Notes: generated from the letters alone by a model not told the origin. Positions 18,222 to 28,760 are shown, counted from the stretch's first letter. The stretch: 64,000 nucleotides of DNA from Celeribacter baekdonensis B30 (GCF_000299875.1 NZ_AMRK01000001.1:558001-622000), one strand, 5' to 3'. A program made the numbers and translations.

Positions 18222-18992
18222 CTATTGAGCTACAAATCCACCATCGACGGGTACATTGGCACCGCTCATGAAACCGGCACGGTCCGAACACAGCCAGACG
18301 ATCAGTTCCGCAACTTCCTCGGGCGTGCCGATCCGCCCGATCGGATGCAGGGGGTCCATCATCTCCCGCGTGGACTGTGCGCCGCCTGTGCTCTGCTCAG
18401 CAAGCGAGTCGAGCATGCGGGTGTCAATTCCTCCGGGGCAAACCGAGTTCACCCGTATCCCCAGTTTCCCATATTCAAGTGCTGCGTTCTTTGTCAGGCC
18501 GTTCACCGCATGTTTCGATGCGGTATAGGGTGAAAGCCCGGGGAAACCGACGAGACCGGCGACCGAGGCCAAGTTGACGATGGCGCCGCCTCTGTTCCTT
18601 AGCATCTGCCGGATCTCGGCTCGAAGACAGAGAAACGTGCCGCGCAGGTTGACACCCAATATCGCGTCGAAGTTCTCAGTTGTCTGATCCGCCAGCGGAG
18701 CGATCTTCCCTTCGATACCGGCATTGTTGCATGCGCAGTCGAGGCGTCCGTAGGACCTGACCGTTTCATCAATCAGTCTTTCGACGTCTTCGGGTCTGGA
18801 AACGTCCGCCCTGACGAACACGGCATCGCGGCCATGATTCTTGATCAGCGATACGGTTTCTTCGCCTCCCGGCTGATCTATGTCGGACACCACGACCTTG
18901 GCACCCTCCTCGGCAAATTTCTGTGCCGTTGCACGACCGATCCCAGCTGCCGCGCCGGTGACTAATGCAACTTTTCCTAAAACCATGGCCAT
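18222..18992 (-). CDS. Short-chain dehydrogenase/reductase (SDR)
   Basis: This 256-residue classical SDR has the cofactor motif TGAAAGIGRATA, an acidic D at the end of strand 2 (VVVSDIDQPGG) that suggests NAD preference, and the NNAG motif. The catalytic residues are the Ser of VNLASVAGLVG and YTASK. The C-terminus SGANVPVDGGF is typical. The substrate is unknown. The ATG at 18992 has GGAGGG four bases upstream. An Fnr/Dnr-type box sits at 19047-19060, 55 bases before the start, so expression is probably induced at low oxygen. Confidence 0.88.
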   Translation of the reverse strand: MAMVLGKVALVTGAAAGIGRATAQKFAEEGAKVVVSDIDQPGGEETVSLIKNHGRDAVFVRADVSRPEDVERLIDETVRSYGRLDCACNNAGIEGKIAPLADQTTENFDAILGVNLRGTFLCLRAEIRQMLRNRGGAIVNLASVAGLVGFPGLSPYTASKHAVNGLTKNAALEYGKLGIRVNSVCPGGIDTRMLDSLAEQSTGGAQSTREMMDPLHPIGRIGTPEEVAELIVWLCSDRAGFMSGANVPVDGGFVAQ

Positions 18993-19046
18993 CGGACCCT
19001 CCACTCTTGCTTTGGTGACATATTGCGCCGAGGTCGTCGCCTCGCA

Positions 19047-19060
19047 TTGACTTCCGTCAA
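19047..19060 (-). promoter_or_regulatory. Fnr/FixK/Dnr-type box before the SDR gene
   Basis: TTGACttccGTCAA matches the TTGAY-N4-RTCAA consensus of CRP/Fnr-family oxygen or nitric-oxide regulators. It lies 55 bases upstream of the SDR start, a good distance for activation. Confidence 0.7.
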
Positions 19061-19185
19061 CGACCTATTGACCGAAAGGCATGCCGTCTCCGAATTGGAA
19101 TGGAGTATGACAGCCGGGGCCGCTGCGCGACTTGGAGCGGGTTTTCCATCCAGTCCCTGAAATGGAGGCGGCCTTCAGAGTACTA

Positions 19186-21582
19186 TCAAGCCTGACCCTC
19201 GCTGAGGTCATCCTTCTCGGCCTGTGCCACATTGCGTTTGACGTTCAAAAAGCTGTCCGGCGTCACGGAGATCGTGTCGATCCCGGCGCTTACCAGCAGG
19301 CGTGCGAAATCCGGATCATTGCTGGGCGCCTGACCACAGAGCCCGATCTTCCGTCCGGCCTCGTGTGCGCGCAGAATGGCGGTCTCGATCATCCAGAGCA
19401 CCGCCGGGTCGCGCTCGCGGAACACATCGGCCAGCGCTTCGCTATCGCGATCGACGCCCAGCGTGAGTTGGGTCAGATCATTTGATCCGATGGAAAAGCC
19501 GTCAAACCGCTCGGAGAATTCCTTGGCCCTGATCACGTTCGATGGAATCTCGGTCATCACATAGACTTCGAGACCATTCTCTCCGCGTCGGAGGCCATTC
19601 GCGTCCATTACCTCCAGCACCTTGTCCGCCTCTTCGGGGGAGCGACAGAAGGGCACCATAGCGATGACATTGGTAAAGCCCATCTCGTCCCTCAGCCGCT
19701 TCAGTGCGGCGCATTCCAGCGCGAAGGCATCGCGGTAGAAAGCCGAATAGTAGCGCGCTGCGCCTCTGAGGCCGATCATCGGGTTTTCTTCCGATGGTTC
19801 AAAGTGACGGCCGCCGAGAAGGTCGGCGTACTCATTCGACTTGAAATCACTCAGTCGGACAATCACCGGTTTCGGATACCAGACGGAGGCAATCCGCGCC
19901 AGACCCATAGCCAGCCGCTGTGTGAAATAGGTGGGTCCGTCCTGGTATCCCTTTATCAGTTCGGTAATGGCGCGAAGCTCCGTCGCGTCCTTCACCTGGT
20001 CAGGGTTTAGCAGGGCCAGCGGATGTACCTTGATTTCGTTGCTGATCAGGAATTCCATCCGTGCCAATCCGACGCCGTCCACCGGGAGCCGCCACCAACG
20101 GACTGCGGCCGAAGGGTTGGCGATATTCAGCATCACGCCGGTTCGTGTCTGAGGCACGTCGTCAAGTGAGATGTCGCTGACCTCGATGTGTCCCAGCCCA
20201 TCATAGACCGCTCCGGTTTCACCTTCGGCGCAGGAGACGGTAACGTCCTGACCTTCGTGCAAGATATGGGTTGCGCTACCAGTGCCGATGACTGCCGGAA
20301 GTCCCAGTTCTCGGCTGACGATGGCAGCGTGCGATGTTCGTCCGCCGTGGTCGGTGACGACGGCGGCGGCACGTTTCATGATCGGCACCCAGTCGGGGTC
20401 GGTGGTCGAGGTGACGAGCACCGAGCCATCGACGAAGCGGTCGATCTCATGCGCTGAGCGGATCAGGCAAACCCGGCCCGCAGCCGCTGCATTCCCGACA
20501 CTCAGGCCCTGTACCATCAGCTTGCCTGACGGTGTGACGTTGAATGACTGGAACACTGCCCCAGACTTGCGTGACTGTACAGTTTCAGGGCGCGCCTGAA
20601 CGATGAACAACTCACCGGTCTTGCCGTCTTTTGCCCATTCCATGTCCATGGCGACGCCGTAATGCGCCTCGATGGTCTTCGCATATCGGGCCAGTTCCAC
20701 GGCCTCTTCATCGCTCAATGTGAAGCGCTCGCGTTCAGCCACCGAGGTCGGCACGTTGCGCGTCGCCGCTTCACCAGCCTGGCCATAGATCATCTTGATC
20801 TCTTTCGTGCCCAGTGTCTTGGAAACGATTGGCAGCCGGCCGGTATCGTCCAGGAAGGGTTTGAAGACCTGAAATTCGTCTGGGTTCACCGCGCCTTGCA
20901 CAACGTTCTCCCCCAACCCCCACGCACCGTTTATCAGCACGAAACGGTCACACCCGCTCTCTGTGTCTATCGAAAACATGACGCCTGAGCTGCCGATGTC
21001 AGAGCGGACCATGAGCTGAATGCCAACCGATAAGGCGACGTCCGTCCGACCGAATCCCAGAATTTGACGGTAGCTAATTGCCCGGTCGGTATAGAGCGAC
21101 GCATAGCATCGGCGGCATGCATCGAGCAGCGCCGCCTCTCCGGTGATGTTGAGAAAGGTCTCTTGCTGCCCAGCGAAACTCGCATCTGGCAAGTCCTCGG
21201 CCGTGGCGGAAGATCGGACGGCAATCGATGGCTCTTTTTGGCCACTGCGTTTCGCGAGGTCTCGATAGGCGGCGCATATCGCTTCCGCTGTTTCCCTAGG
21301 CCATTCGCCGGCGGTTATTGCGGTCCGAATGGCCGCACCGGCCTCGTGCAGCGTCGTGCGTCCGGCATCAAGCGCATCAATCCGCTCGGTGATGAGTTGT
21401 TTCAGACCGTTGGCCGCGATGAAGCCGCGATAAGCTTCGGCTGTCGTGGCAAAGCCGTCTGGCACGCGAATGTTCTTGGCGGTGAGGGTTGAAATCATCT
21501 CGCCCAACGAGGCATTCTTGCCGCCCACGACTGCGACATCGCCACGCCGCAGGTCTTCGTACCAGATCAGATATTTGTCCAA
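19186..21582 (-). CDS. ppsA: Phosphoenolpyruvate synthase
   Basis: The 798-residue product has the full PEP synthase architecture. The N-terminal ATP-grasp domain contains GGKNASLGEM and SIAVRSSATAEDLPDASFAG. The swivelling domain has the phospho-accepting His in VVTDHGGRTSHAAIVSREL. The C-terminal TIM barrel has GSNDLTQLTLGVDRDS and the Cys-containing IGLCGQAPSNDP. It converts pyruvate + ATP to PEP + AMP + Pi in the cytosol. An Fnr/Dnr box lies 58 bases upstream. With the neighbouring CoA ligase and dehydrogenase genes it points to pyruvate/PEP rebalancing under low oxygen. Confidence 0.95.
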   Translation of the reverse strand: MDKYLIWYEDLRRGDVAVVGGKNASLGEMISTLTAKNIRVPDGFATTAEAYRGFIAANGLKQLITERIDALDAGRTTLHEAGAAIRTAITAGEWPRETAEAICAAYRDLAKRSGQKEPSIAVRSSATAEDLPDASFAGQQETFLNITGEAALLDACRRCYASLYTDRAISYRQILGFGRTDVALSVGIQLMVRSDIGSSGVMFSIDTESGCDRFVLINGAWGLGENVVQGAVNPDEFQVFKPFLDDTGRLPIVSKTLGTKEIKMIYGQAGEAATRNVPTSVAERERFTLSDEEAVELARYAKTIEAHYGVAMDMEWAKDGKTGELFIVQARPETVQSRKSGAVFQSFNVTPSGKLMVQGLSVGNAAAAGRVCLIRSAHEIDRFVDGSVLVTSTTDPDWVPIMKRAAAVVTDHGGRTSHAAIVSRELGLPAVIGTGSATHILHEGQDVTVSCAEGETGAVYDGLGHIEVSDISLDDVPQTRTGVMLNIANPSAAVRWWRLPVDGVGLARMEFLISNEIKVHPLALLNPDQVKDATELRAITELIKGYQDGPTYFTQRLAMGLARIASVWYPKPVIVRLSDFKSNEYADLLGGRHFEPSEENPMIGLRGAARYYSAFYRDAFALECAALKRLRDEMGFTNVIAMVPFCRSPEEADKVLEVMDANGLRRGENGLEVYVMTEIPSNVIRAKEFSERFDGFSIGSNDLTQLTLGVDRDSEALADVFRERDPAVLWMIETAILRAHEAGRKIGLCGQAPSNDPDFARLLVSAGIDTISVTPDSFLNVKRNVAQAEKDDLSEGQA

Positions 21583-21639
21583 ATCCCGTTCTCCTCAGTC
21601 AGTCTTGCAACAAACTGTGACACGCGGGCCGCGCCGTCA

Positions 21640-21653
21640 TTGATGGCGGTCAA
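21640..21653 (-). promoter_or_regulatory. Fnr/FixK/Dnr-type box before ppsA
   Basis: TTGATggcgGTCAA lies 58 bases before the ppsA start codon and matches the TTGAY-N4-RTCAA consensus. Confidence 0.7.
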
Positions 21654-22083
21654 TGCGCACGAGATCAGGAGCATGGCATCTTCTCGCACGGCGATGCGAA
21701 ACTGTGGAAAGGGCCCCCTGCAAACAGAAAATTGCGGGCTGTGGCGGTGTGGATTGAGGCGATGAAGGATGCAGAGGTATGCCCGGTCGAGAAACGGCTA
21801 CACTTCGTAGACTGCATGGTGCCGGGCGGGAGCATGTGTCGCGGGACAGCGACGACTGTATCGGGGTAGGCAAGGTGGCTTGCCTTTCATCCGCTCTTCT
21901 GGTGGCGACCCAGCGCGTTGTCGATTATCAGGCGCACCAATGACACAGTCTATTCTCACTGGCCAGTTTATCATGAGATTTAGCGGATCAGGATGCTCAA
22001 ATGAGCCGCATCGGATATTGGGTTCCGATCCGATAGCTTGAGCAATCAAGAGATTTGTTGATCGTCACACAACACCAGTGATC
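21654..22083. other. Non-coding or degenerate stretch
   Basis: I see no supportable gene, RNA or complete repeat here. Short open frames on both strands lack recognisable motifs. It lies between the ppsA promoter and a PfkB remnant, and is probably decayed coding DNA. Confidence 0.4.
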
Positions 22084-22425
22084 CTAACAATTCTCCAATC
22101 GGCATTGGGGCAACAAGGCTTTGGTTTCGCAGGGGCCGCAAAACGTGGCCGCTTCGGGGCCAACTGTAGCGGCAGCACCTGCAATGCCCCATTTGAGGTC
22201 CTGTTCAGCCCATCGCCACGAGAAAGCGAGAGACAGGGTAAAGGCACCTGCTAAAGCATCGCCTGCACCGATTTTGCGGTGCAGGGGGACTTTTGGGGCG
22301 TGGCAGAAAAATCCCTGATGTCCGGCAACCATCAGTGACTCCTCTGCGCCGTGACCTGTCACAAAAATCCTCGCAGCCCCGGCCGCGCGAGCTGTTCGGT
22401 ATACGCCAGATTGTCGGAAATCGGC
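22084..22425 (-). pseudogene. PfkB-family sugar kinase, C-terminal remnant
   Basis: The minus-strand frame reads AGAARIFVTGHGAEESLMVA, then KIGAGDALAGAFTLSLAFSW and WGIAGAAATVGPEAATFC. The GAGDALAGAF element is the PfkB signature 2 with the catalytic Asp. Only the C-terminal third remains: similarity starts abruptly next to the alcohol dehydrogenase stop codon, and no start codon or ribosome site is apparent. The parent was probably a 6-phosphofructokinase 2-type enzyme. Confidence 0.65.
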
Positions 22426-22429
22426 CGCA

Positions 22430-23413
22430 TCAGGGAACCAGAACGGCGGCCCCGGTGAAGCGCCCGGAGCGAAGGTCATCCAGCGCAAGATTGGCCTGTT
22501 CAAGGCGATAGATCGTGGTTTCGGTCTCTATGCCGGCCTCAATGGCCAGCGGCAGGAACTCCTCGCCATCGCTGCGCGTCAGGTTTGCAACCGAACGGAT
22601 GACCCGTTCATGCCAAAGATCGGCGTAGGGAAAGGTAGGAATGTCGCTCATGTGGATGCCGCCCGACACGACACAGCCGCCCTTGCGCACCGCCTTCAGC
22701 GCCTTCGGAACAAGCGCGCCGACTGGCGCAAAAATCAATGCGGCGTCCAGTGGTTCGGGCGGGCTGTCGTCGGACGACCCTGCCCAGACCGCGCCCAGAC
22801 GACGGGCGAAGGCCTGCGCCGACTGGTCGCCGGGCCGGGTGAAGGCATAAACCATTTTGCCCTGCCAGACGCAGAGCTGGCACAGGATATGCGCCGCCGC
22901 CCCGAACCCATAAAACCCGATACGCTCGGCGGAACCGGCGAGTTTCAACGTGCGGTACCCGATCAGCCCCGCGCAAAGCAGCGGTGCCAGTCGCACCGGG
23001 TCCGCATCGTCGGGCAGAGGAAAGACATATCCGGCGTCGACCACACAGAGTTCGGCATATCCACCGTTTCGGTCGTAGCCAGTGAATTCAGGTGCGTCGC
23101 AGAGGTTCTCGCGATGTGCGCGGCAATGCGGACATGTCCCGCATGTGCGGCCAAGCCAAGGCACCCCGGCCCGCTGGCCCAGTGTCAGACCGTCGACACC
23201 CGCGCCAAGCGCGTCGACGCGCCCGACGATCTCGTGTCCCAGTATCAGTGGGAGGTTGGGATGGGAGAGCTCGCCATCGAGAATATGCAAATCGGTGCGG
23301 CAGACGCCGCAGGCTTCCACCTTGAGCCGCACTTCGCCCGGTCCCGGGGCGGGGTCCGGCAGATCGCGGAAGACCAGCGGGGCGTTCTGTTTTTCCAAGA
23401 CCATCGCGCGCAT
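22430..23413 (-). CDS. Zinc-dependent alcohol dehydrogenase
   Basis: This is a 327-residue medium-chain dehydrogenase. The catalytic zinc site is visible as ACGVCRTDLHI and GHEIVGRV. The structural zinc cysteines are in GRTCGTCPHCRAHRENLC (C-x2-C-x2-C-x7-C). The cofactor region IGFYGFGAAAHI replaces the usual GxGxxG with GFGAAA, as in the AdhA-like branch. It would interconvert alcohols and aldehydes using NAD(H). It is the last gene on this strand before the PfkB remnant. An Fnr/Dnr box lies 175 bases upstream, so it may have its own promoter in addition to read-through from the acp operon. Confidence 0.9.
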   Translation of the reverse strand: MRAMVLEKQNAPLVFRDLPDPAPGPGEVRLKVEACGVCRTDLHILDGELSHPNLPLILGHEIVGRVDALGAGVDGLTLGQRAGVPWLGRTCGTCPHCRAHRENLCDAPEFTGYDRNGGYAELCVVDAGYVFPLPDDADPVRLAPLLCAGLIGYRTLKLAGSAERIGFYGFGAAAHILCQLCVWQGKMVYAFTRPGDQSAQAFARRLGAVWAGSSDDSPPEPLDAALIFAPVGALVPKALKAVRKGGCVVSGGIHMSDIPTFPYADLWHERVIRSVANLTRSDGEEFLPLAIEAGIETETTIYRLEQANLALDDLRSGRFTGAAVLVP

Positions 23414-23587
23414 GGGTGTCTTTCCCTAGGTTGGCGGCTCACATGGCCGCATCAGTCATGGGTCCCTCTCAAGAGGGCTGAGGTGATGAGAGATCACGCG
23501 GAGAATGTGTTAGCGTAAGTGGTCGGGTCGTTCCTTTGGGGTCTTGAAGCCGCCATTCGACTGTCCCGGTGAAAGATCCGCCCCGCA

Positions 23588-23601
23588 TTGACGACGATCA
23601 A
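23588..23601 (-). promoter_or_regulatory. Fnr/FixK/Dnr-type box between acp and adh
   Basis: TTGACgacgATCAA matches TTGAY-N4-RTCAA. It lies between the acyl carrier protein gene and the alcohol dehydrogenase gene, 175 bases before the latter's start. The distance is long, so a long leader or another role is possible. Confidence 0.6.
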
Positions 23602-23636
23602 ATTGCGACACAATCCGGGTAAGCCTTTGGCGTCGA

Positions 23637-23882
23637 TCACGTCACACGGGCGGTCAGATAAGACACCGCAAGCGCCAATGTGGCGATCTGCGGATAATCC
23701 GTTTCCGGGATGTCGACATTCAGCCTCCGATGCAGCGCGGTCACCAGGTTCAGGACATCCATAGAGTCGAGTTCAAGATCGTCCTGCAGGTGATCGTCCT
23801 CGCCCAAGGTGTCCGGGTCGATGTCGGGGGCGATGTCGAGCAGCTCTTCGATGAAAGCGGTGCGAATGTCTTCCTTGGTCAT
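23637..23882 (-). CDS. Acyl carrier protein (stand-alone)
   Basis: This 81-residue acidic protein has the carrier motif LELDSMDVLNLV; Ser40 is the expected 4'-phosphopantetheine site. It is not the housekeeping AcpP type (which has a DSLD/DSVE motif and is usually near fab genes). Its ATG overlaps the E2 stop (ATGA), so it is translated with a 2-oxoacid dehydrogenase E2. A carrier protein in a dehydrogenase operon is unusual. It may accept the acyl group from E2 or from the CoA-ligase-like enzyme upstream. No phosphopantetheinyl transferase is encoded nearby. Confidence 0.88.
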   Translation of the reverse strand: MTKEDIRTAFIEELLDIAPDIDPDTLGEDDHLQDDLELDSMDVLNLVTALHRRLNVDIPETDYPQIATLALAVSYLTARVT

Positions 23883-25066
23883 AGTGTCTCCGGCGAAGCG
23901 ATATGAGATTGGAACTCCGCGATGAAACGCGCGGCCTGTCGGCCGTCGCTCACGCGGTGATCGACGGACAGGGTCAGGGTGACAACTGTTCGTGGCTCGA
24001 CCGCGCCCTCCACGATCCAGGGGCGCAGCTTGGGCGCCCCCAGACCGACCAGCGCGACCTGCGGCGGAAAAATCACGCCGGCCATCGCCTCTGCTCCGAC
24101 TGCACCGAGGCTGGAGATCGTGATCGTACCTTCGGTCACTTCCGAGGATCGGAGCCTCCCGGCCCGCGCGCGGAAGACCAGGTCACGCATGCCTGACATC
24201 GTCTCGTCGACGGACATCGCGCCCGCATCGATCAGCGCCGGCGCGACCAGGCCGCCCCCCCGCAAGGCCACAGCGACCCCGATATTCACCCGGTCGGTCG
24301 GGCGCAGGGCGCCATCGACAAACTGGCCGTTCACCGATGGCACCTTGGCGGCAGCCAGCGCCGTGGCCCGCACGAACAGCGCGCCCAGAAGCAGCCGGTC
24401 CGAGGGCGGCCGATCGGCGTTTCGGGCTTCCACCCACTCGAGCGCGGGTTGTACGTCGATGGTCTCTGACAGGTAGAAATGCGGGATCGTCTGCTTGGAT
24501 CGCGCCATCGCAGCAGCGATGGCCTTGCGCATTTCCAGCATCGGAGAGGCGGTCTGTACTATCGCCGCGGACGGCTTTCGTACCTCCAGATCCTTCAGCA
24601 GGACAGCACCCGCCGGTCCACTTCCTGTGACCGTCGCCAGGTCGATGCCAAGTTCACTGGCCCGGGCACGCGCGGCGGGCGAGGCAGCGGTGGCACCGTG
24701 GGGCAGTGGGGTCGCAACCGCTGGATCGGGTGCGACTTCGGGGGTGTCGGCAAGGGCTTGGGCGGGCACAGCTTCGGGCTTGGTGTCAGCAGCCGGCGCT
24801 TCGGGTTCCTTTGGTTCTGGCGCAACCTCGCCGGGACCAAGGATCAGCGCCAGAGGCGCGCCCACGGGCAGGGTCGCACCCAGGTCGGCCTGCAATTCCA
24901 GCACTCTGCCGTCTCCGAAACATTCGATTTCGATGGCGCCCTTCTGGGTCTCGACCACTGCGAGCACATCGCCTCGATGCACCTCGTCACCCGGTTTCAC
25001 CAGCCACTCGACAAGTGTGCCCGCCTCCATGTCGGCCCCGAGCGATGGCATGGTGAAGATACCCAT
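23879..25066 (-). CDS. 2-oxoacid dehydrogenase E2 (dihydrolipoyl acyltransferase)
   Basis: This is a 395-residue protein. The lipoyl domain (residues 1-80) has the lipoylated lysine in VVETQKGAIEIE (Lys42). A Pro/Ala/Glu-rich linker leads to a peripheral-subunit-binding domain (about 128-165, SPAARARASELGIDL, GSGPAGAVLLKDLE). The catalytic domain ends with the active-site SVDHRVSDGRQAARF (His370). It transfers the acyl group from lipoate to CoA. The start at 25066 overlaps the E1 stop by one base; a longer frame lacks similarity. No E3 gene is present, so dihydrolipoyl dehydrogenase must come from elsewhere. Confidence 0.93.
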   Translation of the reverse strand: MGIFTMPSLGADMEAGTLVEWLVKPGDEVHRGDVLAVVETQKGAIEIECFGDGRVLELQADLGATLPVGAPLALILGPGEVAPEPKEPEAPAADTKPEAVPAQALADTPEVAPDPAVATPLPHGATAASPAARARASELGIDLATVTGSGPAGAVLLKDLEVRKPSAAIVQTASPMLEMRKAIAAAMARSKQTIPHFYLSETIDVQPALEWVEARNADRPPSDRLLLGALFVRATALAAAKVPSVNGQFVDGALRPTDRVNIGVAVALRGGGLVAPALIDAGAMSVDETMSGMRDLVFRARAGRLRSSEVTEGTITISSLGAVGAEAMAGVIFPPQVALVGLGAPKLRPWIVEGAVEPRTVVTLTLSVDHRVSDGRQAARFIAEFQSHIASPETL

Positions 25067-27063
25067 CAGGCCCGCCCCATCATGGCCTTTGCGGCCGCGA
25101 CGATACCGGGCACTTGCGGGATCGCGGCGTCTTCCAGGTGTTTGGGATAGGGGATCGGGACTTCTGCCGAACAGACGCGTTCCACCGGCCCATCGAGCGA
25201 CCAGAAGGCTTGTTCCATGATCCGGGCCGAGACCTCGGCGGCCAATGATCCGCTGCGCCAACCCTCGTCCACGATCAGCGCGCGGTGCGTCCTGGCAACG
25301 GAGGTCATAATCGTCGCGTCATCCAGCGGGCGAAGGCTGCGCAGGTCGATCACATCGGCCTCGATGCCGTCACCCGCCAGATCCTCCGCCGCCTGCAACG
25401 TCTTGAACAGCGACCCGCCATAGGTGATGAGGGTCAGATCGCGCCCCTTACGCCGCAACGCGGCTTTCGAGATGTCGACCGCACCGGCGTTGCTGTCGAT
25501 CTTGCCCGTCATGTTGTAGAGCATGACGTTCTCGAAGATCAGCACAGGGTCAGGGTCCTGAAGTGCTGTCCAGAGCATGCCGCGCGCGTCCTCCAGCGTG
25601 GCGGGGGCCAGAACCTTCAGCCCCGGAATATGGGCATACCATCCCTCCAGGCTGTGCGAATGCTGCGCCGCGAGCTGTTTGCCCGCCCCGGTTGCCATAC
25701 GGATCACCAGCGGGACGCCGAATTGCCCGCCCGACATGTGCCGGATCGTCGCCGCAGTGTTCATGATCTGGTCGAGGGCCAACAGCGAGAAATTGACGGT
25801 CATCAGTTCGACGATCGGCCTCATCCCGGCTGCCGCCGCGCCGATGCCCGCGCCCGTGAACCCGCTTTCCGATAGCGGCGTGTCGCGGATGCGCTCCTCT
25901 CCGAATTCCGCCATCAAGCCTTTCGAGACCGCATAGCAGCCGCCATAGGCCCCCACATCCTCGCCCATCAGGAAGACCCTGTCGTCACGGATCATCGCGT
26001 CGCGAATCGCCTGCTTCACCGCCTCGCGGTAGGTGATTTCCACAAGCTCGCCCGAGGGCTTCGTTGGCTCCGGGGGGGCGGGCGCGGGGCCAAGCACATG
26101 CTGCGACAGCCGTTCGACCGGCTCCCATGTTCCGTCCTCGGCAAAAGCCACGGCGCTGGCGATCTCGGCATCGACGTCCGTTTCGATCTGGGTCACGTCT
26201 TTCTCGTGGATCAGGTGGTTCTCCAGCAGCCAGCCCTGAAAGCGGACGATCGGGCCGTGCTTGCGCCACTCCTCGATCTCGGCTTTATCACGGTAGAGCT
26301 GCGCGTCGAACATGGAATGCGCACGGAACCGGTAGGTCTTGCACTCGAGGAAAATCGGTTTGCCGGTCTCGCGGATCTTGCCGATCGCCTTGCGCGCGGC
26401 CGCCTCCACCGCGACGACATCCATGCCATCGATCTGGCGCGCCTCCAGCCCGTAGGAGGCTGCCTTCTCATGGATATCGGTTTCTGCCTCGGTCCGGGCC
26501 AGCGCCGAACCCATCGCATAGCCGTTGTTCTCGCAGACGAAAAGAACCGGCAGGGACCAGAGTGCAGCCAGGTTCATCGCCTCGTGAAATTCGCCTTCCG
26601 CAACGGCGCCCTCGCCAAAGAAACAGGTCGTCACCTTGTCCGCACCCTGCATCCTGTCCGCCAGCGCGAGGCCCGTCGCCAGCGGCAGGCCGCCGCCCAC
26701 AATCGCGTTGCCGCCGTAGAAATTGGTGTCGGTATCGAAAACATGCATCGAACCACCGCGCCCGCCCGAGCAGCCTTCGGCCTTGCCATACATCTCGGCC
26801 ATGATTTTTGTCATGGGCACACCGCGTACCAGCGCGTGCCCGTGCTCGCGATAGGTGGCGACAACCCGGTCCCGCGGTCCGAGAACCGGGATGACCCCGG
26901 CGGAAATTGCCTCTTCCCCGTCATAGAGATGCAGGAAGCCGCGGATTTTCTCTTGGGTGTAGAGTTCGGCACACTTGTCCTCGAAACGGCGGACACGGAT
27001 CATGTCGCGGAGCAGCGCAAGAACATGGTTTCGGTCAAGTTTGGGTTTGTCGGGCGCTCTCAT
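25066..27063 (-). CDS. 2-oxoacid dehydrogenase E1, alpha and beta subunits fused
   Basis: This is a 665-residue single chain. Residues 1 to about 320 are E1-alpha ([30 protein letters not shown]). Residues about 335-665 are E1-beta ([25 protein letters not shown]-like [35 protein letters not shown]). The thiamine-diphosphate motif reads GEG (150-152) rather than the common GDG, with NN at 179-180. It would decarboxylate pyruvate, acetoin or another 2-oxoacid. Alpha and beta subunits are usually separate genes; fusion fixes their ratio. It overlaps both neighbours, so the operon is tightly coupled. Confidence 0.92.
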   Translation of the reverse strand: MRAPDKPKLDRNHVLALLRDMIRVRRFEDKCAELYTQEKIRGFLHLYDGEEAISAGVIPVLGPRDRVVATYREHGHALVRGVPMTKIMAEMYGKAEGCSGGRGGSMHVFDTDTNFYGGNAIVGGGLPLATGLALADRMQGADKVTTCFFGEGAVAEGEFHEAMNLAALWSLPVLFVCENNGYAMGSALARTEAETDIHEKAASYGLEARQIDGMDVVAVEAAARKAIGKIRETGKPIFLECKTYRFRAHSMFDAQLYRDKAEIEEWRKHGPIVRFQGWLLENHLIHEKDVTQIETDVDAEIASAVAFAEDGTWEPVERLSQHVLGPAPAPPEPTKPSGELVEITYREAVKQAIRDAMIRDDRVFLMGEDVGAYGGCYAVSKGLMAEFGEERIRDTPLSESGFTGAGIGAAAAGMRPIVELMTVNFSLLALDQIMNTAATIRHMSGGQFGVPLVIRMATGAGKQLAAQHSHSLEGWYAHIPGLKVLAPATLEDARGMLWTALQDPDPVLIFENVMLYNMTGKIDSNAGAVDISKAALRRKGRDLTLITYGGSLFKTLQAAEDLAGDGIEADVIDLRSLRPLDDATIMTSVARTHRALIVDEGWRSGSLAAEVSARIMEQAFWSLDGPVERVCSAEVPIPYPKHLEDAAIPQVPGIVAAAKAMMGRA

Positions 27064-28760
27064 TTCTCATCGGTCTCCAGAGTGGAAATGTCACCTTCCG
27101 GCAGGCCCAGTTCCCGCGCCTTGAGCAGCCGCCGCATGATCTTGCCAGAACGGGTCTTGGGCAGGTTTTCGCGGAACACCACCACGCGCGGAGAAACGGC
27201 CGGGCCAAGCCTTTTGCGAGCATGGCCGCGCAATGCGCGCTCCAGCGCCACGTCGGCCGTGAAACCTGGGTTCAGCGTGACATAGGCCTTCACGATCTCG
27301 CCTGCGGTTTCGTCCGGCAGGCCGATAACACCTGCTTCGGCCACCGCCGGGTGCTCGATCAACACGCTTTCCACCTCGAAGGGCCCAACCAGGTGACCGG
27401 AGGTCTTGATCAGGTCGTCGGCCCGTCCGACGAACCAGAAATACCCGTCCTCGTCCCGCGTGGCAAGGTCGCCCGACAGATACCAGCCGTCCACGAAGCA
27501 CTTGTCGTAGCGCGCCTGTTCGTTCAGGTAGGCCCGCATCATCGACGGCCAGCCGGGCCGGAGCGCCAGTTCGCCGATTTCGCCGGTGCCGAGTTCCTTT
27601 AGCGTATTACCCTCGCGTTCGACGATGCCGGCCTCGATCCCCGGCATCGGCTTGCCCATCGAGCCGGGCTTGACCGTCATACCGGGCAGGTTGGCGATCA
27701 TGATCCCGCCGGTCTCGGTCTGCCACCAATTGTCGTGAAACGACTGGCCGAACACGTTTTCCGACCAGACGACCGCCTCGGGGTTCAACGGCTCTCCCAC
27801 GCTGGCGAGGAACCTCAGCGAGGAAAAGTCATACGGCTTTGCCACATCAGCGCCAGAGCGCATCATCATCCGGATCGCAGTTGGTGCGGAATACCAGACT
27901 TCGATCTTTTCCCGCTCGATCGTGCTATACCAGCGCTCCAGGTCGAATTCCGCCTCGTCCACGATCATCTTCACCCTCTGAACCAGCGGCGCGATGATCC
28001 CGTAGGACGTGCCGGTGACCCAGCCGGGATCGGCGGTGCACCAATAGGTCGTCTCAGGCGTCAGATCCAGTGCGCACTGCCCTGAGAAGGCGTGGTAGAG
28101 TACCGCCTCGTGGACATGGACCGCGCCTTTCGGCCGCCCCGTCGTGCCGGACGTGAAATGGATCAGCGCCGGATCCTCGGGCCGGGTCGGGGCGGTATCG
28201 AAATCGGGCGATGCAGTGGCCATCACAGGACCGAGAGCGACGCAGCCCTCATCGGCATCCTCATCAATGACACCGATGACAAGGACCAGCTTTAGCGTCC
28301 CGATCTCGTCGCGCCAGGCCGCGATCTTGCGCTTGTAGAGGTCCGGCGTTGTGACCAGCACCTTCGCGGCGCCGATCTCCATCCGGGTGCGGATGGGGTC
28401 CGGCCCGAAGGCGGAGAAGAGCGGTGTGAAAACCATGCCCGCCTTCAGCGTACCGAGCGCGGCTATGTAGAGCTCGGGAACACGACCCAGCAGCGCGAAG
28501 ACGCTGTCGCCAGACGCAAGCCCATGGGCGGCAAGGACGTTGGCGAAACGCGAGGATTGTCGGGCCATGTCGGCATAGCTCAGTTCTTGCCGATCTCCGC
28601 CTTTGCCGAGCCAGAGCATTGCAGTCTCATCCCCGTGCCCGTGCATCACATGCCGGTCCACCGCCTCATAGGCGATGTTCAGCATCCCGCCGGGCATGTC
28701 GAGCATCGCACGGGCTTCGGCCCAAGGGTCCGCATCATAGTCGATTGCGCGGTTGGTCAT
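27060..28760 (-). CDS. AMP-forming acetate/acyl-CoA ligase (AcsA-like)
   Basis: The 566-residue product has the AMP-binding signature [19 protein letters not shown], the acetyl-CoA-synthetase-like WWQTETGG and a catalytic lysine in [13 protein letters not shown]. It is about 80-90 residues shorter than typical Acs and closer to AcsA of Bacillus or medium-chain ligases. It would make acyl-adenylate and then acyl-CoA from acetate or a related acid. The ATG at 28760 has GAGGAGGAG nine bases upstream. An Fnr/Dnr box sits 55 bases further up. Its stop overlaps the E1 start (ATGA), making it the first gene of the operon. Confidence 0.88.
   Translation of the reverse strand: MTNRAIDYDADPWAEARAMLDMPGGMLNIAYEAVDRHVMHGHGDETAMLWLGKGGDRQELSYADMARQSSRFANVLAAHGLASGDSVFALLGRVPELYIAALGTLKAGMVFTPLFSAFGPDPIRTRMEIGAAKVLVTTPDLYKRKIAAWRDEIGTLKLVLVIGVIDEDADEGCVALGPVMATASPDFDTAPTRPEDPALIHFTSGTTGRPKGAVHVHEAVLYHAFSGQCALDLTPETTYWCTADPGWVTGTSYGIIAPLVQRVKMIVDEAEFDLERWYSTIEREKIEVWYSAPTAIRMMMRSGADVAKPYDFSSLRFLASVGEPLNPEAVVWSENVFGQSFHDNWWQTETGGIMIANLPGMTVKPGSMGKPMPGIEAGIVEREGNTLKELGTGEIGELALRPGWPSMMRAYLNEQARYDKCFVDGWYLSGDLATRDEDGYFWFVGRADDLIKTSGHLVGPFEVESVLIEHPAVAEAGVIGLPDETAGEIVKAYVTLNPGFTADVALERALRGHARKRLGPAVSPRVVVFRENLPKTRSGKIMRRLLKARELGLPEGDISTLETDEK

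Noticed and set aside
22038-22051. CTTGAGCAATCAAG as another Fnr-type box
   Set aside because: The half-sites are two bases too close together (TTGA-N4-TCAA instead of TTGA-N6-TCAA), and no intact gene follows.
22610-23518. A 302-codon plus-strand frame opposite the alcohol dehydrogenase
   Set aside because: It mirrors the high-GC coding strand of a well-supported enzyme and shows no family motif.
26098-27285. A 395-codon plus-strand frame opposite E1
   Set aside because: Antisense to the E1 fusion and the ligase; composition is that of a shadow frame in GC-rich DNA.
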